Part shown: one piece after another, positions 7,920 through 14,889 of the stretch
Layout: each line of letters starts with the position of its first letter
Position numbering within the stretch: the first letter of the stretch is position 1
Made by a program: the position numbers and the translations under genes
The notes under the pieces: model-generated
The model's database searches: none
Seen by the model: only the letters and a program-made list of their open reading frames with translations
Told to the model about the DNA's origin: nothing
IMG/VR virus record: IMGVR_UViG_3300025769_000843
Coordinates: 1-23,906 of that record
Direction: 5' to 3' (one strand)
Source of the DNA: a virus
DNA length: 23,906 bases

Positions 7920-10904
7920 GTGTATAAATATCAAGATCCTATGACACCTGCTGGCGCTGGTGGGCAGACTGTTAATCAACAGAAATCCCTTAAAGCTGCT
8001 CGCTGGGAAGCTGGTCGTAAGCAAGCTGACGATGCTGTTCTTCGCGCACATGCGTTTAATCATCAGTTTGAAACCTCACAGAAAGGAGATCCCATAGTAA
8101 AGCAAGCTCTGGAAGGTGCCACTATCAAGTTTGGTACTGGAGGGGACTGGACATTTGACACGGGAATCGAGTGGTCTAATAAGAAAACTCTGGCTGCTGC
8201 CATTGCTCTGGGCGACCAGATCGGAGACTCATGGAGAGGGATCAAACAAATTCTTCAAGAGAACGGACTTGCCGACGAACTAATCGATATACAAGCACAG
8301 GATCAAAATGAAAAGATTCTTAGACAGTTGTATGGAGATGAGCAGTATGGCAATGCTGCTTTGGTGGGTGGCGCTATTGGTGCTTTGGCAGAACCTATTG
8401 GACTTCTTATGCCTCTCGGAAAAGCTAAGTCAGCCTATAAGGCAGGTCTTGCTGCTATGGCTATGGGTGGTCTTTATGGTGCTAGTCTTTATGTGGACGA
8501 GAACGAATCTCGACTGACTAACGCTGCTATAACTGGAGCCCTGATGGGCCCTCTTGGTTATGTAGCCAGTAAGTATCTTAGTGCTAGCGTGGGTGATCAG
8601 GTTCCTCGTATCATTGATGATATGAAGGTGGCTGAAGAAGCTCAAGTGTATGCTCAGTGGTCAGCTAACGCTGCTAAACGTGCTAAAGCTGGTGGCAAGA
8701 ACATAAATAAGGCTACTCCTGAAATAGGTGCTAGGGTTCGGTACGAGGACGTTAAAGATCCTATTAGTAGTGCCTCTGCTTTTGATAGGCAGAGAGCTAC
8801 AGATATTGTAACTAAGCAGGCTGATGAAGCTCGTGCTTGGGCACAGATTGCTCCCGACGAGCCCCGTGGTCGTATGTTCACTCGTGCTGAGAAGGAACGT
8901 GCTGAGGCCATTGTAACTCGACAAGCGGAAGCTCTAGGTGTTCCAACTCCCGGAGAGATCGGTCAGTTAGGTCGTCCCATTCCTCAGATACCTAAGAAGG
9001 TTCCGAAGAGGGCTAAGCCTAAGAAACAACCTAAGCCTGCTCAAGAAATACAAGATGGTATTGAGGCCCGAGCCGCTACTGAGGGTAAGAGACACGCTAA
9101 GGTATCTCAGTTCCGTAGTGTAGTGAATAAGGTCCTACAACCTGTCTATGATAATGTAGCACAGTACTCTCCCAAGGTTGCTGCTAAACTCCGTATTGCT
9201 GACGGTGCTCAACACCGGATGCAACATGTATGGATGGAGAAGGTTAAGCCTTGGCAAGAATTTATCACTAAGAAACTAGACAAACAGTCTAGGGAACAGC
9301 TTAAGAAGCTACTGACCAATGGTGGTTTTAACAAAGCTACTATGCAGTATATTCAGCAGGTTGGTGGTCAAGAAGCCGTAGCTAATGCTAAGAAAGTAGC
9401 TAAGGTAATGGACGAGATACTGAATAATTATAAGAGGGTTGGATACAAAACCAATCATCAATCTAATTATTTCCCTCGTGCCGTTGCAGATTTAGAAGGT
9501 CTACGTGAGCGCGATATAGGCATACTGGAAGGAATGTACAAAAGAGCAGCCAAGAGGAAGGGTAAAGCCCTGACTGCTGCCGATAAACGACACATTGATG
9601 AGCACTACTTCACTTTTGATACTAGGTACTCCAGAACTTCTGGGTCCCTTAATAAAAGGCTGAAGCAGGATGTCATGGATGATGAACTGGCATTCTACCA
9701 TAATCCCGAAGATGCCCTACATTATTATATCCATACCGCTGCCGAGGATATAGCCAAGCGAGACTTCTTTAAAGGGTTCGGCTACAAGCCGAAGTCCAAG
9801 GACGGACTTAACCCTACAGGGACAGATATAGATGACTCTATTCAAAGTATAGTAGAGCAAATCAGGAAGGACGTTCCTAGTTATGCTGAGCAGCAAGAAG
9901 TAATTGAAGCTCTTCGTTCTCGTTTCAGTGCTGATGTCCATAAGACTTGGCGCTGGGTACAGAACATGAAGAACCTCTCGTACGCTGGAACTCTCGGTAA
10001 CTTCTGGTCGGCCATGACACAGTTCGGTGATCTGGTATTCGCCTTTCACAAGTATGGTATTAGGAGTACTGTGGAAGCACTGGTAGGTCCTAAAGCTGTA
10101 GATCGTGCTCATCTTGGGGTAGAAAAGGCAATGGCAGAATTGCAATCTACTCAGAAGAATATGATCAGTACTCTTGCTGACCAAGCTTTTAAGTGGTCTG
10201 GATTTGATAAGGTTGACCGCTTTGGTAAGAATGTAAACATCAATGCCTCTCTTCGCCAGAACATCAAGCTGGCTAAGAAAGATCCTGCTGCGTTCGTCAA
10301 GAAGTGGGAGAACCATTTCGGTGATGAAACTGCCGGTCTCATGAACACTCTTACTGAGACTAAGCTTAAGAAGAACATGATGTGGGATAACGACAATGTG
10401 TACTTGATGCTCTGGAATGATCTGGCTGACACACAGCCTATTGGATTGTCAGAGATGCCTATTGGTTATCTGAAGAATCCTAACGGTCGTATTATGTATG
10501 CGTATAAGACCTTTGCTCTTAAGCAATTAAACTATATGCGTAATATAATAACCAAAGAAAAGAACCCAGTTAAGAAAGCGTATGACCTGACGTACTTTGC
10601 AACAATGTTTGTAATGGCCAACTCCTCCATAGATAGTTTTAAGGACTTCATGGCGGGCAAGCCTTTAGATATAAATGACAAGGTTACAGATAATATTCTT
10701 AGTTTGTTTGGAACCAGCAAATATGCTGTGGACAAGACTCAAGGTCTTGGCGGTATAATCTTACAAGGACTGGCTCCTGTTCCCCTTACTCAGGGTGGCA
10801 AGATGCTGGATAAAGTATCGCAAGGTGATGTATCTCCGGGTGATATTGTTAACCAACTGCCTATCGTTGGTAAGATTAATAAATCATACGATATCATACC
10901 ATAG
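7920..10904 (+). CDS. Very large internal virion (ejection) protein, 994 aa
   Basis: The GTG at 7920 is the first start after the previous stop, with AGAAGG upstream; an ATG at 7941 is an alternative. The N-terminal third contains a Gly/Ala-rich hydrophobic stretch (about residues 140-190, GGAIGALAEPIGLLMPLG and AGLAAMAMGGLYGASLYVD) that could insert in a membrane. A Lys/Pro-rich hinge sits near residues 355-375 (KKVPKRAKPKKQPKP). The C-terminal 600 residues are helical and basic, with NFWSAMTQFGDLVFAFHKYG near residue 700. This layout matches T7 gp16-like and other giant ejected proteins of podoviruses that form the DNA conduit across the inner membrane. It lies at the end of the internal-protein block, just before lysis genes. 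Confidence 0.7.
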   Translation: MYKYQDPMTPAGAGGQTVNQQKSLKAARWEAGRKQADDAVLRAHAFNHQFETSQKGDPIVKQALEGATIKFGTGGDWTFDTGIEWSNKKTLAAAIALGDQIGDSWRGIKQILQENGLADELIDIQAQDQNEKILRQLYGDEQYGNAALVGGAIGALAEPIGLLMPLGKAKSAYKAGLAAMAMGGLYGASLYVDENESRLTNAAITGALMGPLGYVASKYLSASVGDQVPRIIDDMKVAEEAQVYAQWSANAAKRAKAGGKNINKATPEIGARVRYEDVKDPISSASAFDRQRATDIVTKQADEARAWAQIAPDEPRGRMFTRAEKERAEAIVTRQAEALGVPTPGEIGQLGRPIPQIPKKVPKRAKPKKQPKPAQEIQDGIEARAATEGKRHAKVSQFRSVVNKVLQPVYDNVAQYSPKVAAKLRIADGAQHRMQHVWMEKVKPWQEFITKKLDKQSREQLKKLLTNGGFNKATMQYIQQVGGQEAVANAKKVAKVMDEILNNYKRVGYKTNHQSNYFPRAVADLEGLRERDIGILEGMYKRAAKRKGKALTAADKRHIDEHYFTFDTRYSRTSGSLNKRLKQDVMDDELAFYHNPEDALHYYIHTAAEDIAKRDFFKGFGYKPKSKDGLNPTGTDIDDSIQSIVEQIRKDVPSYAEQQEVIEALRSRFSADVHKTWRWVQNMKNLSYAGTLGNFWSAMTQFGDLVFAFHKYGIRSTVEALVGPKAVDRAHLGVEKAMAELQSTQKNMISTLADQAFKWSGFDKVDRFGKNVNINASLRQNIKLAKKDPAAFVKKWENHFGDETAGLMNTLTETKLKKNMMWDNDNVYLMLWNDLADTQPIGLSEMPIGYLKNPNGRIMYAYKTFALKQLNYMRNIITKEKNPVKKAYDLTYFATMFVMANSSIDSFKDFMAGKPLDINDKVTDNILSLFGTSKYAVDKTQGLGGIILQGLAPVPLTQGGKMLDKVSQGDVSPGDIVNQLPIVGKINKSYDIIP

Positions 10905-10913
10905 AGAAAAAGA

Positions 10914-11117
10914 ATGTTTTTAGCATCTGATATTATTGAAAAGGTGTTCCTTCCAGCGGTTGCTGCCCTCGCTATAGGGGGAGGCAGTGCCTACGTTGAT
11001 ATTAAGTCTGATCTAGCTGTAGGGGAAGAGAAGGACCAGCACCAAGAAAAACAGTTAGACAAGATTGAAGAGAAGTTAGATAAAATAATCGAACACTTAC
11101 TACTGGAGGACTATTGA
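10914..11117 (+). CDS. Small single-pass membrane protein in the lysis cassette (67 aa)
   Basis: Residues ~8-28 form one hydrophobic segment (IIEKVFLPAVAALAIGGGSA), followed by an acidic and basic amphipathic helix with heptad-like Leu/Ile (KQLDKIEEKLDKIIEHLLL). A single N-terminal TM with a coiled-coil tail, next to an endolysin and a holin, fits an antiholin, pinholin-like or inner-membrane spanin-like accessory. No Cys lipobox or Pro-rich partner is visible. Its stop overlaps the endolysin start (TTGA), implying coupling. The family is not recognised and the role is inferred from context. Confidence 0.65.
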   Translation: MFLASDIIEKVFLPAVAALAIGGGSAYVDIKSDLAVGEEKDQHQEKQLDKIEEKLDKIIEHLLLEDY

Positions 11118-11449
11118 CACTAGGAGAAACTCAAAGGAAGTTTAGTAAGATGATTGCTGAGCTTATTCTCTGGGCGTATGACCAAGGGTACGAAATAACT
11201 CTCGGTGATGCCTTCAGAGATCCAAGGGCACACGGAAAGTGGGGAGAAAATATAAGTTACGGTAGGGCTAAGAGCTGTCACAAGCTGAAGCTTGCAGTAG
11301 ACCTTAACTTGTTCAAGGACGGAGAGTACCTCTCGAAGACAGAAGACCACGCAGTACTCGGTATGAAGTGGGAAGCTATGGGAGGATCATGGGGAGGTCG
11401 TTTCGATGACGGCAACCATTATAGTTTAGAGATGTGGGGTTCACGATAA
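11114..11449 (+). CDS. Endolysin, M15 family L-Ala-D-Glu-type peptidase
   Basis: This 111-residue protein shows the zinc-peptidase M15/VanY signature: H56 and D63 in SCHKLKLAVDL, then a WGGRFDDGNHYSLE block giving D99 (three residues before the ligand) and H102. The same layout, with D-x-x-H, is found in phage T5 endolysin, which cleaves the L-Ala-D-Glu bond of peptidoglycan stem peptides. The start is TTG at 11114, with GGAGGA 3 nt upstream, overlapping the preceding stop. There is no signal peptide, so release would depend on the adjacent holin. It is compact, with no separate cell-wall-binding domain. The holin ATG overlaps its stop (TAATG). Confidence 0.88.
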   Translation: MTLGETQRKFSKMIAELILWAYDQGYEITLGDAFRDPRAHGKWGENISYGRAKSCHKLKLAVDLNLFKDGEYLSKTEDHAVLGMKWEAMGGSWGGRFDDGNHYSLEMWGSR

Positions 11450-11814
11450 TGTTAGGTTTCTTATCTAGCCTTATAGGTGGTGGTCTGCTGGGAACAGTAG
11501 AGAAAATAGCCACCGAGGTAATACAGACGGACAGGGAGACAGCAGAGGCCAAAGCCCTGTTTGTTAAGACACTAGACCCTAATGGAATGATGCGAAGGGG
11601 TTTATCACGGTTTGCTTGCATTGCTTATGGTTTCTATCTGTTTGTAATGAGCGTTCTTCTGTTGATGGTTTCCTTCGGGTTTGGTGATGCAACAGGAGCA
11701 GAGCTGGCCTCTAGTCTAATGACTGATCTGTTCAGTGAGATAACCACAGCTTGGAGTTTAATTGTAGCGGCATCGTTTGGCGTGAACGGAATGAACTCTT
11801 ACAAAGGAAGATAA
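11449..11814 (+). CDS. Holin, 3-TM (GTA_holin_3TM-like), 121 aa
   Basis: I chose the ATG at 11449, which overlaps the endolysin stop by one base. The protein has a hydrophobic N-terminus (MLGFLSSLIGGGLLG), a polar amphipathic stretch, a strong membrane helix around residues 52-75 (ACIAYGFYLFVMSVLLLMVS) and a third around 95-112 (AWSLIVAASFGVNGM). The order, including the Gly-rich start, the TE-rich linker and the FGVNG-x-NS end, is that of the 3-TM holin family first named in gene-transfer-agent release. It would permeabilise the inner membrane so the M15 endolysin reaches peptidoglycan. It is the last gene of the rightward transcript, followed by a terminator. Confidence 0.83.
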   Translation: MLGFLSSLIGGGLLGTVEKIATEVIQTDRETAEAKALFVKTLDPNGMMRRGLSRFACIAYGFYLFVMSVLLLMVSFGFGDATGAELASSLMTDLFSEITTAWSLIVAASFGVNGMNSYKGR

Positions 11815-11825
11815 ATTTAGGGCAC

Positions 11826-11858
11826 AAAAAAACCCCGACCCCCAATAGGGGGCCGAGG
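11826..11858 (-). terminator. Intrinsic terminator for the leftward (right-arm) transcript
   Basis: A GC-rich hairpin has arms 11833-11843 and 11848-11858 around an AATA loop, with nine pairs and two mismatches. It is flanked by seven A residues at 11826-11832, which read as a U run immediately after the hairpin on the - strand. It lies between the convergent arms, 3' of the HD-hydrolase/micropeptide end of the leftward operon. Confidence 0.82.
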
Positions 11859-11866
11859 TAATAACT

Positions 11867-11896
11867 AAGGGCTACTCTTTTGAGTGGCCTTTTTTT
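11867..11896 (+). terminator. Intrinsic terminator for the rightward (left-arm) transcript
   Basis: The hairpin pairs 11869-11877 with 11882-11890 (loop TTTT, G-U pairs at 11873/11886 and 11869/11890), with the T run 11890-11896 directly following. It sits 50-odd bases after the holin stop. The T run also contains the stop codon (TAA on the - strand, 11895-11897) of a 20-residue leftward peptide. Confidence 0.88.
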
Positions 11897-11957
11897 ATGT
11901 GTATAGCACAATCCACACAACAAATATTATAAAGAACCAGACAGCTAGATCAATCAT
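11895..11957 (-). CDS. One-pass membrane micropeptide (20 aa)
   Basis: The ATG at 11957 overlaps the stop of the HD-hydrolase gene (ATGA), and the frame encodes M-I-D-L followed by an almost wholly hydrophobic aromatic-rich stretch (AVWFFIIFVVWIVLYT), then TAA inside the terminator's T run. A GGTGAG is located a few bases upstream within the HD gene. The composition is that of a single membrane helix. The overlap matches how every other gene in this operon is joined, which argues for translation, but a 20-codon frame can arise by chance. No known homologue is recognised. Confidence 0.45.
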   Translation of the reverse strand: MIDLAVWFFIIFVVWIVLYT

Positions 11958-12484
11958 TGTACACTCACCAGTCTATACATGGCATCGAAAGACAGCAGGA
12001 ACATCTGCTCTGCTAGGGCAGGAGCCCAAGGAACTATCTCTACATCAGCAGGCTCTACTCCCTTAAGTCCCCAATCTAGATCCCCTAGTAGGGCATTCTT
12101 CTCCGCTAGACAAACACTCCGGTCAGCTTCTTTTACGGCAGAGGGAAGCTCTAGAGGTAGACTATACTTAGTAGCGACTGCTCTCCACATCTTATCTTCT
12201 ATTCTATTGTAGTCAGGCAAGATAGTTTTCATAGGAGAAGCCACATCGTGAACGTATGCTTCGTGAGCATCGTGCATAAGACCAAAGAATTTATACTCAT
12301 CAGGTAGTATACTGGCTACTATAATGCTATGCTGTGCTACACTATAGAACTCATTACAGTGACCAGTAAACCGACACTGAAGACTTAGGGCGTGAGCAAT
12401 GTCCTCAATTTCAATCAGGCTAGGATCTGGGTTGTCCAGATCAAACCATGTATTGCTATACAGTTGGAGTTCAGTTTCTTTCAT
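11954..12484 (-). CDS. HD-domain phosphohydrolase (YfbR/5'-nucleotidase-like), 176 aa
   Basis: The metal-binding HD signature is complete: H52 in YSVAQHS, H71-D72 in GLMHDAHEAYVHDVASPMK, and a distal D121 in KEADRSV. This H...HD...D arrangement and the AHEAYxxDxxxPxK motif are typical of phage HD hydrolases related to YfbR, which dephosphorylate deoxynucleoside monophosphates. The protein would be cytoplasmic and act on nucleotide pools, fitting the upstream RNR and DUF3310 genes. The start ATG overlaps the preceding stop by one base. Substrate specificity is inferred from the family and is not visible in the sequence. Confidence 0.8.
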   Translation of the reverse strand: MKETELQLYSNTWFDLDNPDPSLIEIEDIAHALSLQCRFTGHCNEFYSVAQHSIIVASILPDEYKFFGLMHDAHEAYVHDVASPMKTILPDYNRIEDKMWRAVATKYSLPLELPSAVKEADRSVCLAEKNALLGDLDWGLKGVEPADVEIVPWAPALAEQMFLLSFDAMYRLVSVQ

Positions 12485-12729
12485 TACTCAGGAACCTCTT
12501 TCGAGAAACATCCAGCCATTGTGACTTTGTAGTCCAACGCTACAAGAGCGCCAATGACTTGCCCCATTGAGGATTTGCACTTGTTGAGGTTGTAGTAGTG
12601 CGGAGTTCCAGCGTGTCCGCTCATGCCGCCGTAGTACGATGTGTCATCGAACCTTTTCTTTAGTTCTAGGGGCGGTTGGCCATCAACGGTGGACACGGCC
12701 AGAACTATTAACACGATTATTTCTTTCAT
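12484..12729 (-). CDS. Small secreted protein of unknown function (81 aa)
   Basis: The N-terminus MKEIIVLIVLAVSTVDGQ is a clear signal-peptide-like segment with possible cleavage after G17. The mature part has two Cys (C51, C74, possible disulfide), a Tyr/Gly/His-rich stretch (SYYGGMSGHAGTPHYYN) and a hydrophobic helix (MGQVIGALVALDYKV). The ATG overlaps the stop of the 50-residue gene (ATGA). The family is not recognised. A periplasmic protein among nucleotide-metabolism genes is unusual; superinfection exclusion or envelope modification are possible but unsupported guesses. Confidence 0.62.
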   Translation of the reverse strand: MKEIIVLIVLAVSTVDGQPPLELKKRFDDTSYYGGMSGHAGTPHYYNLNKCKSSMGQVIGALVALDYKVTMAGCFSKEVPE

Positions 12730-12878
12730 TGGCGTTTCCTCTTCTTTCTAGTTTTACAGGCCTCTCTGGCCTCTTCCTCTGAATCACACTTATATACACA
12801 TATGAACCTATTCCATCGCTTACTCCAAGAGTACACTAGGAAGAAGTCTTTGACTCTGTCGTAGTAACTATTTTTCAT
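12726..12878 (-). CDS. Small basic hypothetical protein (50 aa)
   Basis: This short frame fills the gap between two overlapping-type neighbours. The start ATG at 12878 lies 11 nt inside the end of the DUF3310 gene, and its TGA overlaps the next ATG (ATGA). The sequence begins MKNSYYDRVKDFFLVYSW, has two Cys in the middle (ICVYKC), then an acidic helix (DSEEEAREAC) and a very basic end (KTRKKRKRQ). The W-N-R-F-x-C-V-Y pattern looks like a small beta hairpin. Tight stop/start fitting on both sides supports it being real. Function is unknown; the basic tail could contact nucleic acid. Confidence 0.6.
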   Translation of the reverse strand: MKNSYYDRVKDFFLVYSWSKRWNRFICVYKCDSEEEAREACKTRKKRKRQ

Positions 12879-13137
12879 ATTTCTCAATCTCTTCGTCCAA
12901 CAGTTGCATCTGGACCTGAAGACAGTGTATCGCTTTCTCTACACTAATTTTGTGCGCTTTTAGTTCGCCCACTCTATATATATGGTCTCCCTTATTTCTT
13001 AGGAGGTACTTGTTTACTTTGGCGTAAACAGCAGCCCTAAGACCTTCGTATCCAAAATTAGCACGTACTAGTTCGAAGGGCTGAATACCTAACTTCTTAT
13101 AGTGGTCACCACCTACTTGTGTGTCTAAAGGTTTCAT
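12868..13137 (-). CDS. DUF3310 family protein (89 aa)
   Basis: The open frame extends to 13179, but I start at the ATG at 13137, because the conserved family opening follows at once (DTQVGGDHYKKLGIQPFEL) and because this ATG overlaps the stop of the upstream 27-residue gene. The rest is helical with a K-V-N-K-Y-L-L-R-N-K-G-D motif and a C-terminal coiled-coil-like stretch (LLDEEIEKYEK), as is usual for DUF3310. Members are widespread in phages, often near nucleotide-metabolism genes and sometimes labelled nucleotide-kinase-like; the biochemical role is not established. Confidence 0.85.
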   Translation of the reverse strand: MKPLDTQVGGDHYKKLGIQPFELVRANFGYEGLRAAVYAKVNKYLLRNKGDHIYRVGELKAHKISVEKAIHCLQVQMQLLDEEIEKYEK

Positions 13138-13217
13138 CGGATAACAAACTCCACAAAAGTTATAACAAATATAACACATACTATTCCAATCGCTACTTTA
13201 TCGTAAATAGTTGTCAT
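13134..13217 (-). CDS. One-pass membrane micropeptide (27 aa)
   Basis: The ATG at 13217 overlaps the RNR stop (ATGA), and the TGA overlaps the DUF3310 ATG (ATGA), so this frame exactly bridges the two genes. The product starts MTTIYDKVAIG and continues with a hydrophobic run (IVCVIFVITFVEFVI) ending in Arg, giving a single predicted membrane helix. Exact stitching at both ends is good evidence for translation and for a coupling role, but no family is recognised. A second micropeptide of this kind closes the same operon. Confidence 0.6.
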   Translation of the reverse strand: MTTIYDKVAIGIVCVIFVITFVEFVIR

Positions 13218-14881
13218 ACTCCACAGCTCCCACCTTTTCCGGTAATATCACAAATGTCGTGTTCTTCAAACACTGTGCCTTTATGCTTCATGGCTTTGTC
13301 ATACTCTACAACAGTAAGAGGCTGACCGCCACGACTCCCATCAGGATAAGCAGTAAATCCACGAAGTCTAGACGCATATTTAGCAAGTAACTTAGCGAAG
13401 TCCATAACTGTTTCATCATTGTTCTCTTTTGATCCCCACGCTGGTAAGTTGATAGTTGAACTGATACTCATGTCTACATACTGCTGAATATCAGCTTGGA
13501 ACTTTATTCGTCTCTCAGGGTCCTTGGCAAGATCCAGAGCAGTTTCAATTGTGCTCGGGTCTACGTTGTAGTCTTCGATAAGCTGTGCCGCAGTCGAATC
13601 AACCACGTACTCATACTTCCACTTAGTTCCATCAGTAAGGTAACGGCGCTTATAAGCAACAGCGAATAGTGGTTCGATCCCTGTTGTTGTTCCGGCAAGA
13701 ATACCAATAGACCCAGTAGGAGCAATAGCCCTATAGGCCGCAGGACGGCTGAGATAAAGTCTATCGCAATGAGAATTAGCAGCCTCTTCTGAGACATCTC
13801 TATAAACCGCCAACCACTTATGTAGCTCCGGAGTAACTTCATATTTATCCCCACGTTTTAAGAGCCACTCGTGGACTCCCATAAGTCCAAGTCCAAGACG
13901 ACGGTTCTTTTCCCGAATATCATATACTTTTTGGTATGGTAGTTCAGCTCTAATAGTTCCACAGACCAGAAATTTGGCTGCGAGCGCTGTAACTTCTGCA
14001 AGCTCTTCCAGAGTGTCAATATTGCCGAGGTTGATACTACCAAGATTGCAAACGTCAGAATCATCTTCACTTGTAACTTCCGTGCAAGCGTTCCTAAGTG
14101 TTTCATTTTCCTGTTCTCCAAAGTTAAAGCTGAATCCCGGTTCCCCTGTTTTCAGGGCCTGTCGGCAATTCTCTACAAAGGTATCAGGCAGTTCACCATT
14201 CTGGATAGCAACTAGGAACTCGTTGTCGTAGTTCAAGCTAATGTTGGTCATATCCAGTGGAGCAGCGAAATTGAAGTTATCATTCTTCCCATCGCCGAAA
14301 CTGTATCCTTCGTGAATTTCCATTTCATCCCAGTTCTTAGCTCGTAGGAAAGATTCAGCATCATCATGCTGCCAGTTGAGTGACGCATAAATGGCTGATC
14401 GGCGAGATCCCCCTTGCATCACGTTACGTCCTATCTCATTGATAATATACATCAACGGAATGGGACCACTGGAGATTCCTCCAGTTCGTGATAGGGTGTG
14501 TCCTTCTGGTCGGAACACTGAGTAATCTACACCGATTCCACCACCTGTCATCAAGCAGCTAGTCACACGCTGACATAAGGCTGCCCACTCTTCACGAGTG
14601 TCCTCCTCTCCTCTAAGCAAATAACAGTTGTTGTAGAAGGCAGCAAGTCGACCGGCGTAGTAGATATACCTACCACCCGGCATGAATTTCATTTCAGTAA
14701 TAAGCTGTTGTAGCCTATCCCGTTCTTCTTGTCCAAGGATTGGATGCTGTGTACCGCCAGCAGTCCCACATACATCATCGACAATAAGGCGAGCCCTTTC
14801 GGGCCAGCCTTCAGTATTGTCTTGGTACTTGTTGACGTACGTATTCTTGGCGAAACTATTCTTAAAGTATTCTTTTATCAA
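13214..14881 (-). CDS. nrdJ: Class II (adenosylcobalamin-dependent) ribonucleotide reductase
   Basis: This 555-residue enzyme reduces ribonucleotides to deoxyribonucleotides for phage replication. Visible catalytic features are N264-x-C266-x-E268 (NACTEV, thiyl-radical Cys and Glu), the redox pair C86 (YNNCYLL) and C278 (CNLGSINL), the phosphate loop APTGSIG near 387-393, and a C-terminal Cys pair (C544 and C553 in the final GGSCGV) for re-reduction. No adjacent nrdB (class I) or nrdG (class III) partner is present, and SEDDSDVCNLGSINL is typical of phage class II enzymes. The start is TTG at 14881, preceded by AGGAG at 5-6 nt spacing. It depends on host or environmental B12, an inference from class. 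No intein or gap is seen. Confidence 0.85.
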   Translation of the reverse strand: MIKEYFKNSFAKNTYVNKYQDNTEGWPERARLIVDDVCGTAGGTQHPILGQEERDRLQQLITEMKFMPGGRYIYYAGRLAAFYNNCYLLRGEEDTREEWAALCQRVTSCLMTGGGIGVDYSVFRPEGHTLSRTGGISSGPIPLMYIINEIGRNVMQGGSRRSAIYASLNWQHDDAESFLRAKNWDEMEIHEGYSFGDGKNDNFNFAAPLDMTNISLNYDNEFLVAIQNGELPDTFVENCRQALKTGEPGFSFNFGEQENETLRNACTEVTSEDDSDVCNLGSINLGNIDTLEELAEVTALAAKFLVCGTIRAELPYQKVYDIREKNRRLGLGLMGVHEWLLKRGDKYEVTPELHKWLAVYRDVSEEAANSHCDRLYLSRPAAYRAIAPTGSIGILAGTTTGIEPLFAVAYKRRYLTDGTKWKYEYVVDSTAAQLIEDYNVDPSTIETALDLAKDPERRIKFQADIQQYVDMSISSTINLPAWGSKENNDETVMDFAKLLAKYASRLRGFTAYPDGSRGGQPLTVVEYDKAMKHKGTVFEEHDICDITGKGGSCGV

Positions 14882-14889
14882 TTCTTCTC

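Noticed and set aside
9717-10316. 199-codon open frame on the - strand inside the 994-residue virion protein gene
   Set aside because: It is antisense to a clear structural gene, lacks recognisable motifs or a ribosome site, and has shadow-like composition.
13561-14121. Open frames of 97 and 87 codons in the alternative frame of the RNR gene
   Set aside because: They are fully embedded in a gene with intact catalytic motifs and have no ribosome site.
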